A DNA stretch of 47,229 bases from Bacteroidota bacterium (GCA_028875875.1 JAGWUV010000034.1:1-47229), one strand, 5' to 3'. Shown: positions 25,861-35,232, numbered from the stretch's first letter. Translations and numbers: made by a program. The notes: generated from the letters alone by a model not told the origin.

Positions 25861-27810
25861 CTAACCTTCCAATTCCATTATCTTTTCAAATAAAGTTTCA
25901 TACTGCTCATTCGCCGCCACCATTTTCTGTTGAATAGTTGCATAATCCTTTTCAAGCTGGGCAAATTTGCCAGCTTCCTTGTAGCTTTCTGGTTTAGCCA
26001 ATTCTAATTCAAGTGTTGTTTTCTTAACATTCAATTGGGCAATTTCTTCTTCCAGCTTCTGAAACTGGCGCTGCATGCGTTGCAGTTCTTTTTTCTGCTC
26101 CCTATCAAGGTTATTACTTTGCGTATTGGTTTTAACGGGAGATACAGGTGTAGCTACTACAACCGGCTGATTAAGCGTTTCTGTTTCTTTTTTCTTTACC
26201 GCTTCGAGCTTTGCCATTCTTTCTTTCCAGTCTATCCATTCTGCATAGGTACCTTTAAACTCCTTGATCTTTCCATCTACAATTTCCCATATTTTATTGG
26301 CAGTTTTTGAAATGAAATAGCGGTCGTGACTAACTAGTATATAACTGCCTTCATACTTATTCAATGCATCGGCCAAGAGTTCAACCGAGTGCATATCAAG
26401 GTGGTTGGTAGGTTCATCCAACAAAAGAAAATTGCTTTTACTGATAATCACTTTCGCCAAAGCAACACGGGCTTTTTCGCCCCCACTCAATACCCTTATT
26501 CTTTTATCAGCATCTTCTCCGCTGAACAAAAAACATCCCAGTAAACTCCGTAGTTCAAGATCGGTTTTGTTGCTACCACAATGCCGCATCTCATCCAATA
26601 TCGTATTGCTAAGATCTAATGCTTCCAACTGGTGCTGGGCATAAAAACTTTCTTCCACGTTGTGCCCCCAGATCCTTTCTCCATCAAATTGTTCAGTACC
26701 CGCAATGATACGTAACATGGTAGATTTTCCTTTACCGTTAGCGCCAATCAGTGCAATCTTATCCCCACGGTCAATTTCAGCTTCAGTATCTTTTACGATT
26801 TCAATATTTCCGAAATTTTTAGAAATATGTTTCAATGTAGTGATGATCTTTCCAGGCTGTTTATCTACCTGGAAATTGATCCGGATATTTGGTCGTTCTA
26901 TCTCAACATTTTCTATTCTTTCAATTTTATCCAAACGTTTCATAGCACTCTGAGCAGCAGCAGCTTTTGTGGCTTTGGCCCTGAAGCGCTCAATAAAACG
27001 TTCCTGCTGCCTAATGTATTCCTGCTGGTTCTCGTAAGCTTTTTGCTGCAGCTCTATACGCACTGCCTTTTCTTTTTCGTAAAACTCATAGTTGCCGGAA
27101 TAAACATGTAGTTCCTGCTGGTACAGCTCTACAATTTTATTCACCATCCTGTTGAGAAAGAATTTATCGTGACTTACAATCACCACACTTCCCTGGTAAT
27201 GCTGTAAATACTTTTCCAGCCATTCGATGGATGGAAGATCGAGGTGGTTAGTAGGTTCATCAAGTAATAGCACATCAGGTTGTTGCAAAATCATTTTAGC
27301 GAGCAACACACGCATTCGCCATCCACCACTGAATTCTTTATAGGGCCTCTGCAGGTCTTTATTGCTGAAGCCTAAACCTTGTAAAACCTCTTCAGTACGG
27401 TGATGAATAGTATATCCGCCCAGTACCTCCAATTCATGCAATTTATCACTGTATTCGTGCAATAATTTTTCATCCGAAGAATGCTCTAGCTCTTTTCCCA
27501 ATGTTTCAATTTCCTTTTCCAGTTGTTTCACCTTTTCAAATGCACCCATTGCTACTTCGAGTATAGAATCATTTGTATCAAAACTGAGCAAGTCCTGGTG
27601 CAGGTACCCAATGGTGGTTTCCCGGCTTTTTTCAACAGTTCCTTTTGAAGGGAGATATTCACCCACCAGCACCTTCAATAAAGTAGATTTACCGGTTCCA
27701 TTATAACCGATCAGTCCAATTCTTTCCCCTGGATGAATGTGCCATGTAGCATCCTCTACAATTATTCTTGCCCCAAATTCAAAGGTTACATTTTGAAGTC
27801 CTATCAGCAT
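25861..27810 (-). CDS. ABC-F family ATPase (ribosome-associated type)
   Basis: The 649-residue soluble protein has two ABC domains and no membrane domain. Walker A motifs are GYNGTGKST and GANGKGKST; signature motifs FSGGWRMRV and LSGGEKARV; Walker B LLLDEPTNHLD occurs twice. The charged inter-domain linker (ENQQEYIRQQERFIERFRAKA) is typical of ABC-F, and the C-terminal 80 residues form a coiled coil (Uup-like CTD). ABC-F proteins act at the ribosomal E site to relieve stalled or abnormal translation, and some protect against antibiotics. I start it at ATG 27810 because the longer frame begins with TTG at 27837. A TAnnTTTG element lies 25 bases upstream. Confidence 0.93.
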   Translation of the reverse strand: MLIGLQNVTFEFGARIIVEDATWHIHPGERIGLIGYNGTGKSTLLKVLVGEYLPSKGTVEKSRETTIGYLHQDLLSFDTNDSILEVAMGAFEKVKQLEKEIETLGKELEHSSDEKLLHEYSDKLHELEVLGGYTIHHRTEEVLQGLGFSNKDLQRPYKEFSGGWRMRVLLAKMILQQPDVLLLDEPTNHLDLPSIEWLEKYLQHYQGSVVIVSHDKFFLNRMVNKIVELYQQELHVYSGNYEFYEKEKAVRIELQQKAYENQQEYIRQQERFIERFRAKATKAAAAQSAMKRLDKIERIENVEIERPNIRINFQVDKQPGKIITTLKHISKNFGNIEIVKDTEAEIDRGDKIALIGANGKGKSTMLRIIAGTEQFDGERIWGHNVEESFYAQHQLEALDLSNTILDEMRHCGSNKTDLELRSLLGCFLFSGEDADKRIRVLSGGEKARVALAKVIISKSNFLLLDEPTNHLDMHSVELLADALNKYEGSYILVSHDRYFISKTANKIWEIVDGKIKEFKGTYAEWIDWKERMAKLEAVKKKETETLNQPVVVATPVSPVKTNTQSNNLDREQKKELQRMQRQFQKLEEEIAQLNVKKTTLELELAKPESYKEAGKFAQLEKDYATIQQKMVAANEQYETLFEKIMELEG

Positions 27811-27834
27811 TTGTTCAGTTAAATTTTTGCTGCG

Positions 27835-27842
27835 CAAAGGTA
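27835..27842 (-). promoter_or_regulatory. Probable -7 element for ABC-F gene
   Basis: The minus strand reads TACCTTTG, matching TAnnTTTG, 24 bases before ATG 27810. It supports that start over TTG 27837, which would lie inside this element. No correctly spaced TTG was found. Confidence 0.55.
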
Positions 27843-27843
27843 A

Positions 27844-27876
27844 TTGTTAGGTCAGCAATAAATTGCTTTACTTTTG
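27844..27876 (+). promoter_or_regulatory. Promoter of DUF3347 lipoprotein gene
   Basis: TTG (27844-27846), 22-base spacer, TACTTTTG (27869-27876), 16 bases before the ATG at 27893. It matches TTG-N17-23-TAnnTTTG and lies back to back with the ABC-F promoter, so the two transcription units diverge from a gap of about 80 bases. Confidence 0.65.
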
Positions 27877-27892
27877 AAAGTAAAAAGTAAAT

Positions 27893-28474
27893 ATGAAGAG
27901 ACTCTTGTTATACGGTGGATTGTTTTTTATGGTGGCCTGTAAAAGTGGAGAAGACAAAAAAGCTGAAATAACTACAGAACCAGCCCCTTTATCGCAAAGC
28001 AGCAATACGGAACAATTCAATACAGCTTTCGGTAAGCTGATGGGGGATTATTTTCACCTGAAAGACAATTTTATTACCGAAAGTGATACCATTATTACTG
28101 TTTATGCGAAGAATATGATGCAGGATATAGATAGCCTTCCTTTCAATGGTATGAAGGCCGATACAGCTATTGTTGAAACTGCTAAAACATCTGCACAAAG
28201 CATGTTTGCTGAATTAAAAGGCCTATTGGGAGAGAAGGAGCTGGAAGGAAAAAGAAAGTCATTTGCCACGCTGAGTGAACAACTATATGATCTAATAAGA
28301 ACTGTACAATACGATAAAGCAGTGATTTACCATCAACACTGTCCCATGGCATTCAATGAAGCAGGCGCTAATTGGTTAAGCAGTTCAGCGGATATTAAAA
28401 ACCCTTATATACCTAAGAAGATGCTAACCTGCGGTGAAGTGATCGATTCGCTGGATTTCAGGAAGAAGAACTGA
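27893..28474 (+). CDS. DUF3347-domain lipoprotein
   Basis: The 193-residue lipoprotein has signal MKRLLLYGGLFFMVACK, with the lipobox MVAC giving Cys16 as the acylated residue. A Glu/Thr/Pro-rich tether follows to about residue 35. The rest matches the DUF3347 pattern: a helical bundle and the conserved end HQHCPMAFNEAGANWLSS, IKNPYIPKKMLTCGEV. The domain also occurs attached to CusB-type metal-efflux adaptors, and the conserved His, Cys and Met residues suggest metal contact (inference). No efflux pump is nearby. It has its own promoter and is convergent with the next gene. Confidence 0.8.
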   Translation: MKRLLLYGGLFFMVACKSGEDKKAEITTEPAPLSQSSNTEQFNTAFGKLMGDYFHLKDNFITESDTIITVYAKNMMQDIDSLPFNGMKADTAIVETAKTSAQSMFAELKGLLGEKELEGKRKSFATLSEQLYDLIRTVQYDKAVIYHQHCPMAFNEAGANWLSSSADIKNPYIPKKMLTCGEVIDSLDFRKKN

Positions 28475-28529
28475 TAAAATTTTCAATAAAAAAACCAAAC
28501 GAAGCGATTGTTCTTAGAGGAACTGAAGA

Positions 28530-29744
28530 TTAATACAATTTAATTCCTTCGTTTGGTTTGTATTCAATCAGCACTTTAGCATTTCTTTTTTCATCCGATG
28601 TAATAAAAATTTCAAATCGTTTTTTACCGGCAGTAATTACCATTAATGCAGTATTAGGGGGAACGTCACCAAGGTTTTCGGCAACAGTAACTATTTCATG
28701 CACCGGATGTTTTTCATCAAGATGAATATTGATGCTTAGTGGTGTATAACTTAACCTTCCGTGATTGATGATCTCTTCATTATTATGATAAACAGAAATG
28801 GTATCATTATCAATTTGCCCATTATCGTAATAGTCAATCTTCACATCCTGCACATCTACCTGTAAAGTATTGACCAATGGATTTTTTCTTTCGAGCAAAA
28901 CTTTGGGCAAATCTGCATTTCTTGGTTGGATAGTATCTTTCGGAGGTGCCGGAGGCTCAGGTGGATTTAACGCTAACAATGAATCTTTCTTAAGCGAAAC
29001 GGGAGGGATGTTCTGCTTCTTCACAACAAACTCTTCTGCGCCGGGTTTAACGGTGTGCTTCGGTTTGACTATCGCAGGTAATTTTTTATCAGCAGTATTT
29101 TTGGGGTGTGAAGTGGTTGCTGATTTGTTTGATTTAACATCTTTACTTCGGCTATTGCTTTCAGTACGTTTACCGCCACCTTTAAGCGTATTGGTTTTTC
29201 CTGCAGTACTGCCATCTTCCTTTTTAGGTAATGTGCTCTTTTCTTTATTATGATTCAGTAAAAAAGGCTCTACTTCAAAATCAGATTCTTTAACTTTCTC
29301 AAGATACAAAGTACCATCGCCACAATCTTCTTTTCGATCTGTATTCACACTTGTAAATGTTCCGGATAACATTTCCAGCTTTCCTACTTTAGAATAATCA
29401 AGATAGCATGTCATTACACAGGGAACGGATTGATCACTGGTTTTTAATTCCAACATTTTCAATTCCTTTATTACCAGGTTCTTTGTTTTCGCTGTATAAA
29501 GCCCTTTAAATGCTGCTTTACCATAAAAGACAGTCGTTTTATACGAATAGGTTACTCCTTCCACTGCATTATTCTCTAAATGATTGATCTGGACTTCGTA
29601 TTTATATTTTTCTTCTATAAATTTCCCTGTGAAAGGGTTGAATTGCTTTTGTACAAAATAGCCCCTCCAAATACCGGTAAGCTTTTGGGCTGATGAATTA
29701 TACGTTGCCGAAATAAGCAGAATGAGGGTAAACAACAGTCTCAT
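28530..29744 (-). CDS. Secreted protein of unknown function with charged low-complexity linker
   Basis: The 404-residue protein has signal peptide MRLLFTLILLISATYNSSAQ. Residues about 20-150 form a beta-rich domain starting KLTGIWRGYFVQKQFNPF, reminiscent of lipocalin-like or DUF-type beta-barrel modules. A disordered segment (about 155-280) is rich in Lys, Ser, Thr and Pro, including PPEPPAPPKD. A C-terminal domain of about 115 residues (DVKIDYYDNGQIDNDTISVY...ITSDEKRNAKVLIEY) follows and resembles domains seen in other Bacteroidota secreted proteins. No catalytic motif is apparent. A TAnnTTTG element ends five bases upstream of the ATG, implying a very short leader. Confidence 0.75.
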   Translation of the reverse strand: MRLLFTLILLISATYNSSAQKLTGIWRGYFVQKQFNPFTGKFIEEKYKYEVQINHLENNAVEGVTYSYKTTVFYGKAAFKGLYTAKTKNLVIKELKMLELKTSDQSVPCVMTCYLDYSKVGKLEMLSGTFTSVNTDRKEDCGDGTLYLEKVKESDFEVEPFLLNHNKEKSTLPKKEDGSTAGKTNTLKGGGKRTESNSRSKDVKSNKSATTSHPKNTADKKLPAIVKPKHTVKPGAEEFVVKKQNIPPVSLKKDSLLALNPPEPPAPPKDTIQPRNADLPKVLLERKNPLVNTLQVDVQDVKIDYYDNGQIDNDTISVYHNNEEIINHGRLSYTPLSINIHLDEKHPVHEIVTVAENLGDVPPNTALMVITAGKKRFEIFITSDEKRNAKVLIEYKPNEGIKLY

Positions 29745-29748
29745 ATAA

Positions 29749-29756
29749 CAAAACTA
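29749..29756 (-). promoter_or_regulatory. -7 element directly upstream of 28530-29744 gene
   Basis: The minus strand reads TAGTTTTG, matching TAnnTTTG, with only four bases between it and the ATG at 29744. A transcript starting about 7 bases downstream would be leaderless or nearly so. Confidence 0.5.
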
Positions 29757-29844
29757 CGTTACCATACAATGGTTTTTGATAAAGAAGCGTTAAGGTTTTT
29801 TATAGCCAATTATAGCATCCAGATCTAAACTGCAGTTGTTTTGT

Positions 29845-29852
29845 TACTTTTG
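29845..29852 (+). promoter_or_regulatory. Probable -7 element for thrS
   Basis: TACTTTTG matches TAnnTTTG and ends 33 bases before ATG 29886. It falls inside the longer reading frame beginning at 29841, which supports 29886 as the real start. No spaced TTG was found. Confidence 0.55.
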
Positions 29853-29885
29853 TGCTCTTTTAAAATTCTACCAGCCTTAGAAAGT

Positions 29886-31823
29886 ATGATTAATATTAGT
29901 TTTCCGGATGGAGCCGTACGACAGTATGAGAATGGCGTTAGTGCATTGGATATTGCAAAATCTATTAGTGAGGGCCTTGCCAGGAAAGTGCTGGCGGCCA
30001 GTGTTAATGGACAGGTTTGGGATGCAACACGCCCAATTTACAACGATGCAGCATTAAAATTATTAACATGGGATGATGCGGATGGTAAATCCACTTTCTG
30101 GCATTCCTCTGCTCACTTGATGGCTGAAGCAGTTGAGTCTTTGTTCCCCGGCGTTAAATTCTGGGTAGGCCCAGCCTTGGATAAAGGTTTTTATTATGAT
30201 ATGGATCTGGGAGATAAAAAACTCTCGGAAGAAGATTTGGCCAAACTGGAAAAGAAAATGAACGAACTGGCCAAACAAGGGAGCATATATATAAGAAAAG
30301 AAATTCCGAAAGCTGAGGCCATAGCATATTTTGCAGAGAAAGGAGATGAATATAAACTTGACCTGCTCAATAATCTTAACGATGGCGAGATAACTTTTTA
30401 CACACAAGGAAATTTTACCGATCTCTGTCGTGGGCCACACATTCCCAATACATCTTTCATTAAAGCCATTAAACTCACCAATATTGCCGGTGCTTACTGG
30501 AAAGGTGATGAGAAGAATAAGCAGTTAACAAGGGTATATGGCGTTACTTTCCCTAACCAGAAAGAGCTGGATGAATACCTTTTAATGTTAGAAGAAGCGA
30601 AGAAAAGAGATCATCGCAAGCTGGGTAAAGAATTAGGTATTTACACAATGGATGATGATGTGGGTCAAGGGTTGCCTTTATGGATGCCTAACGGAACAAT
30701 CATCATCGAAGAGCTGGAAAAACTGGCTAAGGAAACAGAATCGGCAGCAGGGTATAAGCGTGTGGTTACTCCGCATATTGCCAAAGAAAGCATGTATTTA
30801 ACCAGCGGTCACCTGCCTTATTATGCAGATAGTATGTTCCCGCCCATGGAAATGGATGGAGAGAAATATTATCTCAAAGCCATGAACTGTCCGCACCACC
30901 ATAAAATATTTGCTGCAGAACCGAAGAGTTATCGAGATCTGCCTTATCGTATTGCAGAATATGGCACTTGCTATCGCTATGAACAGAGCGGCGAATTATT
31001 TGGATTGATGCGTGTTCGTTGCCTGCACATGAACGATGCTCATATCTATTGTACGAAAGAGCAGTTCTTCCAGGAGTTTAAAGCAGTGAACGATATGTAC
31101 CTAAAGTATTTCAAAATATTCGGAATTGAGAAATACGTGATGCGTTTAAGCTTGCACAATCCTGAAAAACTCGGACAGAAATATGTGAATGAGCCTGAAC
31201 TGTGGAAAGAAACCGAAGAAATGGTAAGAAAAGTATTGATCGAAACTGGCACACCTTTCATCGAAGTGCAGGATGAAGCTGCGTTTTACGGGCCCAAGAT
31301 CGATGTGCAGATATGGAGTGCGATCGGTCGTGAGTTCACACTGGCCACCAACCAGGTTGATTTTAATAGCGGTCGTAAGTTCAAATTAGAATACACAACG
31401 CAGAATAATGATTCAGATGTTCCTTTAATCATTCACCGTGCACCACTGGGTACACATGAGCGCTTCATTGGGTTCTTATTGGAACATTATGCAGGCAAAT
31501 TCCCGGTATGGCTGGCACCTTTACAGGTGAAGATACTGCCTATCAGTGAGAAGTTTGCAGTGTACACAGACCATGTACTACGAGCATTACAGAATAAAGG
31601 GGTACGTGTGGAAATAGATGAACGTAACGAAAAAATTGGGAAAAAGATCCGCGAAGCAGAATTGAGTCGTGTTCCTTATATGTTGGTGATCGGGGAAAAA
31701 GAAATGAATGAAAACAGGCTTTCTGTAAGAAGACAAGGCAAAGGAGATCTGGGTTCGCAATCTGTAGATGAGTTTATTAACACTATTGTGGATGAAATTG
31801 AACAACGCAAAACCGTTGAATAG
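29886..31823 (+). CDS. thrS: Threonyl-tRNA synthetase
   Basis: The 645-residue class II synthetase charges tRNA-Thr. It has an N-terminal TGS domain (INISFPDGAVRQYENG), an editing/SAD domain (FWHSSAHLMAEAV near 73, with the conserved HxxxH and the TDLCRGPHIP segment), the catalytic core with MNCPHHH, CYRYEQSGE, RVRCLHMNDAHIYC and HRAPLGTHERFIGFL, and the anticodon-binding domain from about 535. Full family length. Starting at 29841 would add 15 unconserved residues and contain the promoter element. infC follows after 52 bases as the next gene of the operon. Confidence 0.97.
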   Translation: MINISFPDGAVRQYENGVSALDIAKSISEGLARKVLAASVNGQVWDATRPIYNDAALKLLTWDDADGKSTFWHSSAHLMAEAVESLFPGVKFWVGPALDKGFYYDMDLGDKKLSEEDLAKLEKKMNELAKQGSIYIRKEIPKAEAIAYFAEKGDEYKLDLLNNLNDGEITFYTQGNFTDLCRGPHIPNTSFIKAIKLTNIAGAYWKGDEKNKQLTRVYGVTFPNQKELDEYLLMLEEAKKRDHRKLGKELGIYTMDDDVGQGLPLWMPNGTIIIEELEKLAKETESAAGYKRVVTPHIAKESMYLTSGHLPYYADSMFPPMEMDGEKYYLKAMNCPHHHKIFAAEPKSYRDLPYRIAEYGTCYRYEQSGELFGLMRVRCLHMNDAHIYCTKEQFFQEFKAVNDMYLKYFKIFGIEKYVMRLSLHNPEKLGQKYVNEPELWKETEEMVRKVLIETGTPFIEVQDEAAFYGPKIDVQIWSAIGREFTLATNQVDFNSGRKFKLEYTTQNNDSDVPLIIHRAPLGTHERFIGFLLEHYAGKFPVWLAPLQVKILPISEKFAVYTDHVLRALQNKGVRVEIDERNEKIGKKIREAELSRVPYMLVIGEKEMNENRLSVRRQGKGDLGSQSVDEFINTIVDEIEQRKTVE

Positions 31824-31875
31824 AAAAATTTATCTTTATTTTTAACAACAAAAATTTTTAACCAAACAAGTTTTA

Positions 31876-32475
31876 ATGGCATTACCTTTTAGAGGAAACG
31901 GTGGGGGCGGAAGATTTAACCCCAGATTTCAAAGACAACAAGAGCCCGAACATCGTATCAACGACAGAATCAGGGTACCACAGGTAAGGTTGGTTGGAGA
32001 CAATGTAACTGTTGGTGTTTATCCTACACATGAGGCACTTCGCATTGCACAGGAACAGGAAATGGATTTAGTGGAGATTTCTCCTAATGCCGATCCACCG
32101 GTGTGCAAAGTGATTGATTATAAAAAATTCCTTTACGAGAAAAAACGTAAGGAAAAAGAGATGAAAGCCAATGCCAAACAAAGCGAAGTGAAAGAAATTC
32201 GTTTTACACCAGGCACTGATGATCACGATTTCGATTTCAAAGCCAAACATGCAGAAGGCTTTTTGAAAGATGGCAACAAAGTAAAAGCCTACGTACAGTT
32301 CAAAGGAAGGGCAATTCAATTCAAAGAAAGGGGCGAATTGGTTCTGCTGAAATTTGCGGAACGTCTGGCCGAAGTGGGACAACCAGAAGCCTTACCTAAA
32401 TTGGAAGGAAAGCGAATGTTCCTAATGCTTACCCCGAAAACAGGGAAAAAGAAAAAAGAAGGAACAACCGCCTAA
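31876..32475 (+). CDS. infC: Translation initiation factor IF-3
   Basis: The 199-residue protein has a Gly/Arg-rich N-terminal tail ([14 protein letters not shown]), the IF3-N domain ([17 protein letters not shown]), the basic linker helix ([17 protein letters not shown]) and the IF3-C domain ([17 protein letters not shown]). It binds the 30S subunit and checks initiator tRNA pairing. It starts with a normal ATG rather than the AUU of E. coli. It is followed by a terminator instead of the usual rpmI and rplT genes. Confidence 0.97.
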   Translation: MALPFRGNGGGGRFNPRFQRQQEPEHRINDRIRVPQVRLVGDNVTVGVYPTHEALRIAQEQEMDLVEISPNADPPVCKVIDYKKFLYEKKRKEKEMKANAKQSEVKEIRFTPGTDDHDFDFKAKHAEGFLKDGNKVKAYVQFKGRAIQFKERGELVLLKFAERLAEVGQPEALPKLEGKRMFLMLTPKTGKKKKEGTTA

Positions 32476-32484
32476 CAATAATAC

Positions 32485-32510
32485 AACAGCACTTAAGGGT
32501 GCTGTTTTTA
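32485..32510 (+). terminator. Intrinsic terminator after infC
   Basis: An 8-bp GC-containing stem (AACAGCAC 32485-32492 with GTGCTGTT 32499-32506) has loop TTAAGG and is followed by T residues to 32509. It lies 10 bases after the infC stop. Confidence 0.8.
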
Positions 32511-32515
32511 TTTGT

Positions 32516-32548
32516 AAAGTGAGTCACTCTTCAAGAGTGACTCACTTT
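32516..32548. repeat. Perfect 16-bp inverted repeat upstream of prfC
   Basis: AAAGTGAGTCACTCTT (32516-32531) and AAGAGTGACTCACTTT (32533-32548) are exact reverse complements separated by one C. It ends 11 bases before the prfC -7 element. It contains the shorter palindrome GTGAGTCAC-like cores in each arm. It could be an operator, a second terminator hairpin or a processing site; its T-run is short. Confidence 0.9.
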
Positions 32549-32559
32549 TGTACAACCCT

Positions 32560-32567
32560 TACCTTTG
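32560..32567 (+). promoter_or_regulatory. Probable -7 element for prfC
   Basis: TACCTTTG matches TAnnTTTG, 44 bases before ATG 32612 and 11 bases after the large inverted repeat. A protein bound to the repeat would cover the -33 region. Confidence 0.55.
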
Positions 32568-32611
32568 CACCCTTTACAGCAAAGAGGATCATTTTATCTA
32601 TTGTTATTAGC

Positions 32612-34201
32612 ATGAAATACGAAAAAGAAATTAGTAGAAGAAGAACATTCGCCATCATTTCTCACCCCGATGCCGGTAAAACCACTTTAACGGAGAAACT
32701 GTTGCTGTTCGGTGGTGCCATTCAAACAGCCGGAGCGGTAAAAAGCAACAAGATCAAGAAACACGCAACGAGTGATTTCATGGAAATCGAGCGGCAGCGT
32801 GGTATCTCGGTGGCTACGAGTGTGATGACTTTTGAATATAAAGATTGTTTGATCAACCTGCTGGATACGCCTGGCCACAAAGACTTTGCGGAGGATACCT
32901 ACAGAACCTTGACTGCTGTGGATAGTGTTATCCTTGTTGTAGATAGTGTGAATGGGGTAGAAGAGCAAACACGCCGACTGATGGAAGTGTGCCGAATGAG
33001 GGATACTCCTGTTATTGTATTCATCAATAAAATGGATCGTGATGGAAAGAACCGTTTCGACCTGCTGGAAGAGATTGAAAAGGAATTGAAGATATCATTA
33101 CACCCGATGACCTGGCCCATCAACAGCGGTAAGGATTTTAAAGGCGTGTACGATTTGCATGAAAAAAGTTTGTTGCTGTTCACTGCCAATACAAAAGCTG
33201 ATGATGAGGATGCGATTGTTATTGAAGATTTGAATGATCCCATACTGGATGCAAAGGTTGGAGATACTGATGCACTTCATTTGAGAGATGATGTAGAACT
33301 AATCGAAGGGGTACACGGCGAATTGAATGTGGAAGATTATTTACAAGGGCAAGTTGCCCCCGTTTTCTTCGGTAGTGCCGTGAACAATTTTGGTGTACGC
33401 GAAATGTTGAACACTTTCATTCGTATTGCACCAACTCCCCGCAGCAGGGAAACATCTACAAGGCAGGTAGATGTAGGTGAAGATAAATTCAGCGGTTTTA
33501 TTTTTAAAATACATGCCAACCTTGATCCCAAGCACCGCGACCGTATTGGCTTTATGCGTGTATGCAGCGGCAGGTTTGAAAGGAACAAATACTATCATCA
33601 TGTAAGACTGGATAAAGATATTCGCTTTAGTAATCCTTATTCTTTTTTAGCAAGAAGCAAGGATGTGATTGAAGATGCTTACCCGGGTGATGTTGTAGGC
33701 TTATTCGATACCGGCAACTTTAAGATCGGCGATACCTTAACTGAAGGTGAAGACTTTTATTTTACAGGTATTCCTACTTTTTCACCGGAAATTTTTAAAG
33801 AGTTGGTGAATAAAGACCCGATGAAAACAAAACAGCTAGAGAAAGGAATACAGCAGTTAACTGATGAAGGCGTTGCCCAATTGTTCACACAGTTTGGCGG
33901 TACAAAAAAGATCATCGGTTGCGTGGGTGAACTGCAGTTTGAAGTGATACAATACCGCTTATTGCAGGAATATGGTGCAGCTTGTGAATTCAGATCATTA
34001 CCTTTTTACAAAGCCTGTTGGCTCACTTCGAACGACCAGAAAAAACTGGATGATTTTCTTCGTTTTAAACAAACCAACAGTGGTGAAGATAAAGATGGCA
34101 ACCCGGTTTATTTAGCACAAAGTGAATGGTTCCTGAATACAGAAATACAGAACAATCCTGATATTACTTTCCACTTCAGTAGTGAGATTCATAAGCTATA
34201 A
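32612..34201 (+). CDS. prfC: Peptide chain release factor 3
   Basis: The 529-residue GTPase recycles RF1/RF2 from terminated ribosomes. G motifs: SHPDAGKTT (17-25), DTPGHKDF and NKMD. The RF3-specific C-terminal domain is complete ([27 protein letters not shown]). Start chosen at ATG 32612 ([13 protein letters not shown]); a GTG at 32519 would add 31 residues encoded within the inverted repeat and promoter. ypdA follows 35 bases later on the same strand. Confidence 0.97.
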   Translation: MKYEKEISRRRTFAIISHPDAGKTTLTEKLLLFGGAIQTAGAVKSNKIKKHATSDFMEIERQRGISVATSVMTFEYKDCLINLLDTPGHKDFAEDTYRTLTAVDSVILVVDSVNGVEEQTRRLMEVCRMRDTPVIVFINKMDRDGKNRFDLLEEIEKELKISLHPMTWPINSGKDFKGVYDLHEKSLLLFTANTKADDEDAIVIEDLNDPILDAKVGDTDALHLRDDVELIEGVHGELNVEDYLQGQVAPVFFGSAVNNFGVREMLNTFIRIAPTPRSRETSTRQVDVGEDKFSGFIFKIHANLDPKHRDRIGFMRVCSGRFERNKYYHHVRLDKDIRFSNPYSFLARSKDVIEDAYPGDVVGLFDTGNFKIGDTLTEGEDFYFTGIPTFSPEIFKELVNKDPMKTKQLEKGIQQLTDEGVAQLFTQFGGTKKIIGCVGELQFEVIQYRLLQEYGAACEFRSLPFYKACWLTSNDQKKLDDFLRFKQTNSGEDKDGNPVYLAQSEWFLNTEIQNNPDITFHFSSEIHKL

Positions 34202-34236
34202 AACAGAATAGAGAAGATAGTTTAAAAGTATTTGAT

Positions 34237-35232
34237 ATGGAGGCTACAGCAATTTTTGATGTATTGATCATTGGCGGCGGGCCGATAGGACTAGCCTGTG
34301 GTTTAGCAGCGAAAGCCAAAGGATTACAGTATGCGATTGTTGAGAAAGGCTGCCTTGTGAATTCATTGTATCACTATCCGCAAAACATGACTTTCTTCTC
34401 CACCTCTGAAAGACTGGAAATTGGTGACATCCCTTTCGTAAGCAATAACGCCAAACCTACCCGTAACGAGGCATTGGAATATTATAGAAGAGTGGCTGTT
34501 TCAGCCAAACTCAATGTGCATTTATTTGAAGAAGTGAAAGAAGTGAAACGTGAGAAGGGAGATGCGAACGGCGAAGGCGAATTGTTTACAGTTGCTACTT
34601 CTAAACAAAAATATCAAGCTAAAAATATTGTGATCGCCACTGGCTTTTATGATATTCCTTTTTTACTGAATGTACCTGGCGAAACGTTACCTAAAGTAAC
34701 ACATTACTATAAAGATCCACACTTTTATGCTTTTCAGAAAGTGTTGGTGATCGGCGCTAACAATTCAGCTGTAGATGCGGCTTTGGAAACGTGGCGGAAA
34801 GGGGCCGACGTAACCATGGTGGTTCGTGAAGAAGAAATAGGAACAAGAGTAAAATATTGGGCAAGGCCTGATATTATCAATAGGATTGAAGAAGGAAGTA
34901 TTAAAGCTTACTTCAATGCCACTGTTGCTGAGATTAAGGAACATGAAGTTGTGCTTCAAACACAAGATGGATTGATAACATTGCCCAACGATTGGGTAAT
35001 TGCAGCTACCGGGTATCAGCCGAATCTTGCTTTTCTTGAAAAGATGGGTATTGAACTGGCCAATGATGAAGTGAGAAAACCCCACTACAACGAAGAAACT
35101 CATGAAACCAATGTGCCGGGTATTTACCTCGCCGGTGTGGTATGCGGTGGCATGAATACACACCGCCTGTTTATTGAAAACTCAAGGGAACATGCGGTGA
35201 AAATAATGGATCATATAGCTTCAAAAAGTTGA
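34237..35232 (+). CDS. ypdA: YpdA-family bacillithiol disulfide reductase (putative)
   Basis: The 331-residue FAD/NAD(P)-binding oxidoreductase has IIGGGPIGLACGL (11-23), a conserved N-terminal segment LVNSLYHYPQNMTFFSTSE, the second nucleotide-binding motif VIGANNSAVDAALE, and ATGYQPNLAF with the C-terminal FAD segment GIYLAGVVCGG. This is the YpdA (Bdr) pattern rather than thioredoxin reductase: there is no CxxC dithiol. YpdA reduces oxidised bacillithiol with NADPH. bshC, encoding the last step in bacillithiol synthesis, lies one gene away, which strengthens the assignment. Confidence 0.88.
   Translation: MEATAIFDVLIIGGGPIGLACGLAAKAKGLQYAIVEKGCLVNSLYHYPQNMTFFSTSERLEIGDIPFVSNNAKPTRNEALEYYRRVAVSAKLNVHLFEEVKEVKREKGDANGEGELFTVATSKQKYQAKNIVIATGFYDIPFLLNVPGETLPKVTHYYKDPHFYAFQKVLVIGANNSAVDAALETWRKGADVTMVVREEEIGTRVKYWARPDIINRIEEGSIKAYFNATVAEIKEHEVVLQTQDGLITLPNDWVIAATGYQPNLAFLEKMGIELANDEVRKPHYNEETHETNVPGIYLAGVVCGGMNTHRLFIENSREHAVKIMDHIASKS

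Noticed and set aside
32519-32611. 31-residue N-terminal extension of release factor 3
   Set aside because: It starts within the palindrome and spans the -7 element; ATG 32612 gives the canonical RF3 start.
32476-32611. Possible rpmI or rplT after infC
   Set aside because: Only about 136 bases are available and no L35- or L20-like frame is present.
34765-35163. 132-codon minus-strand ORF
   Set aside because: Entirely antisense to ypdA, and its translation resembles no protein family.
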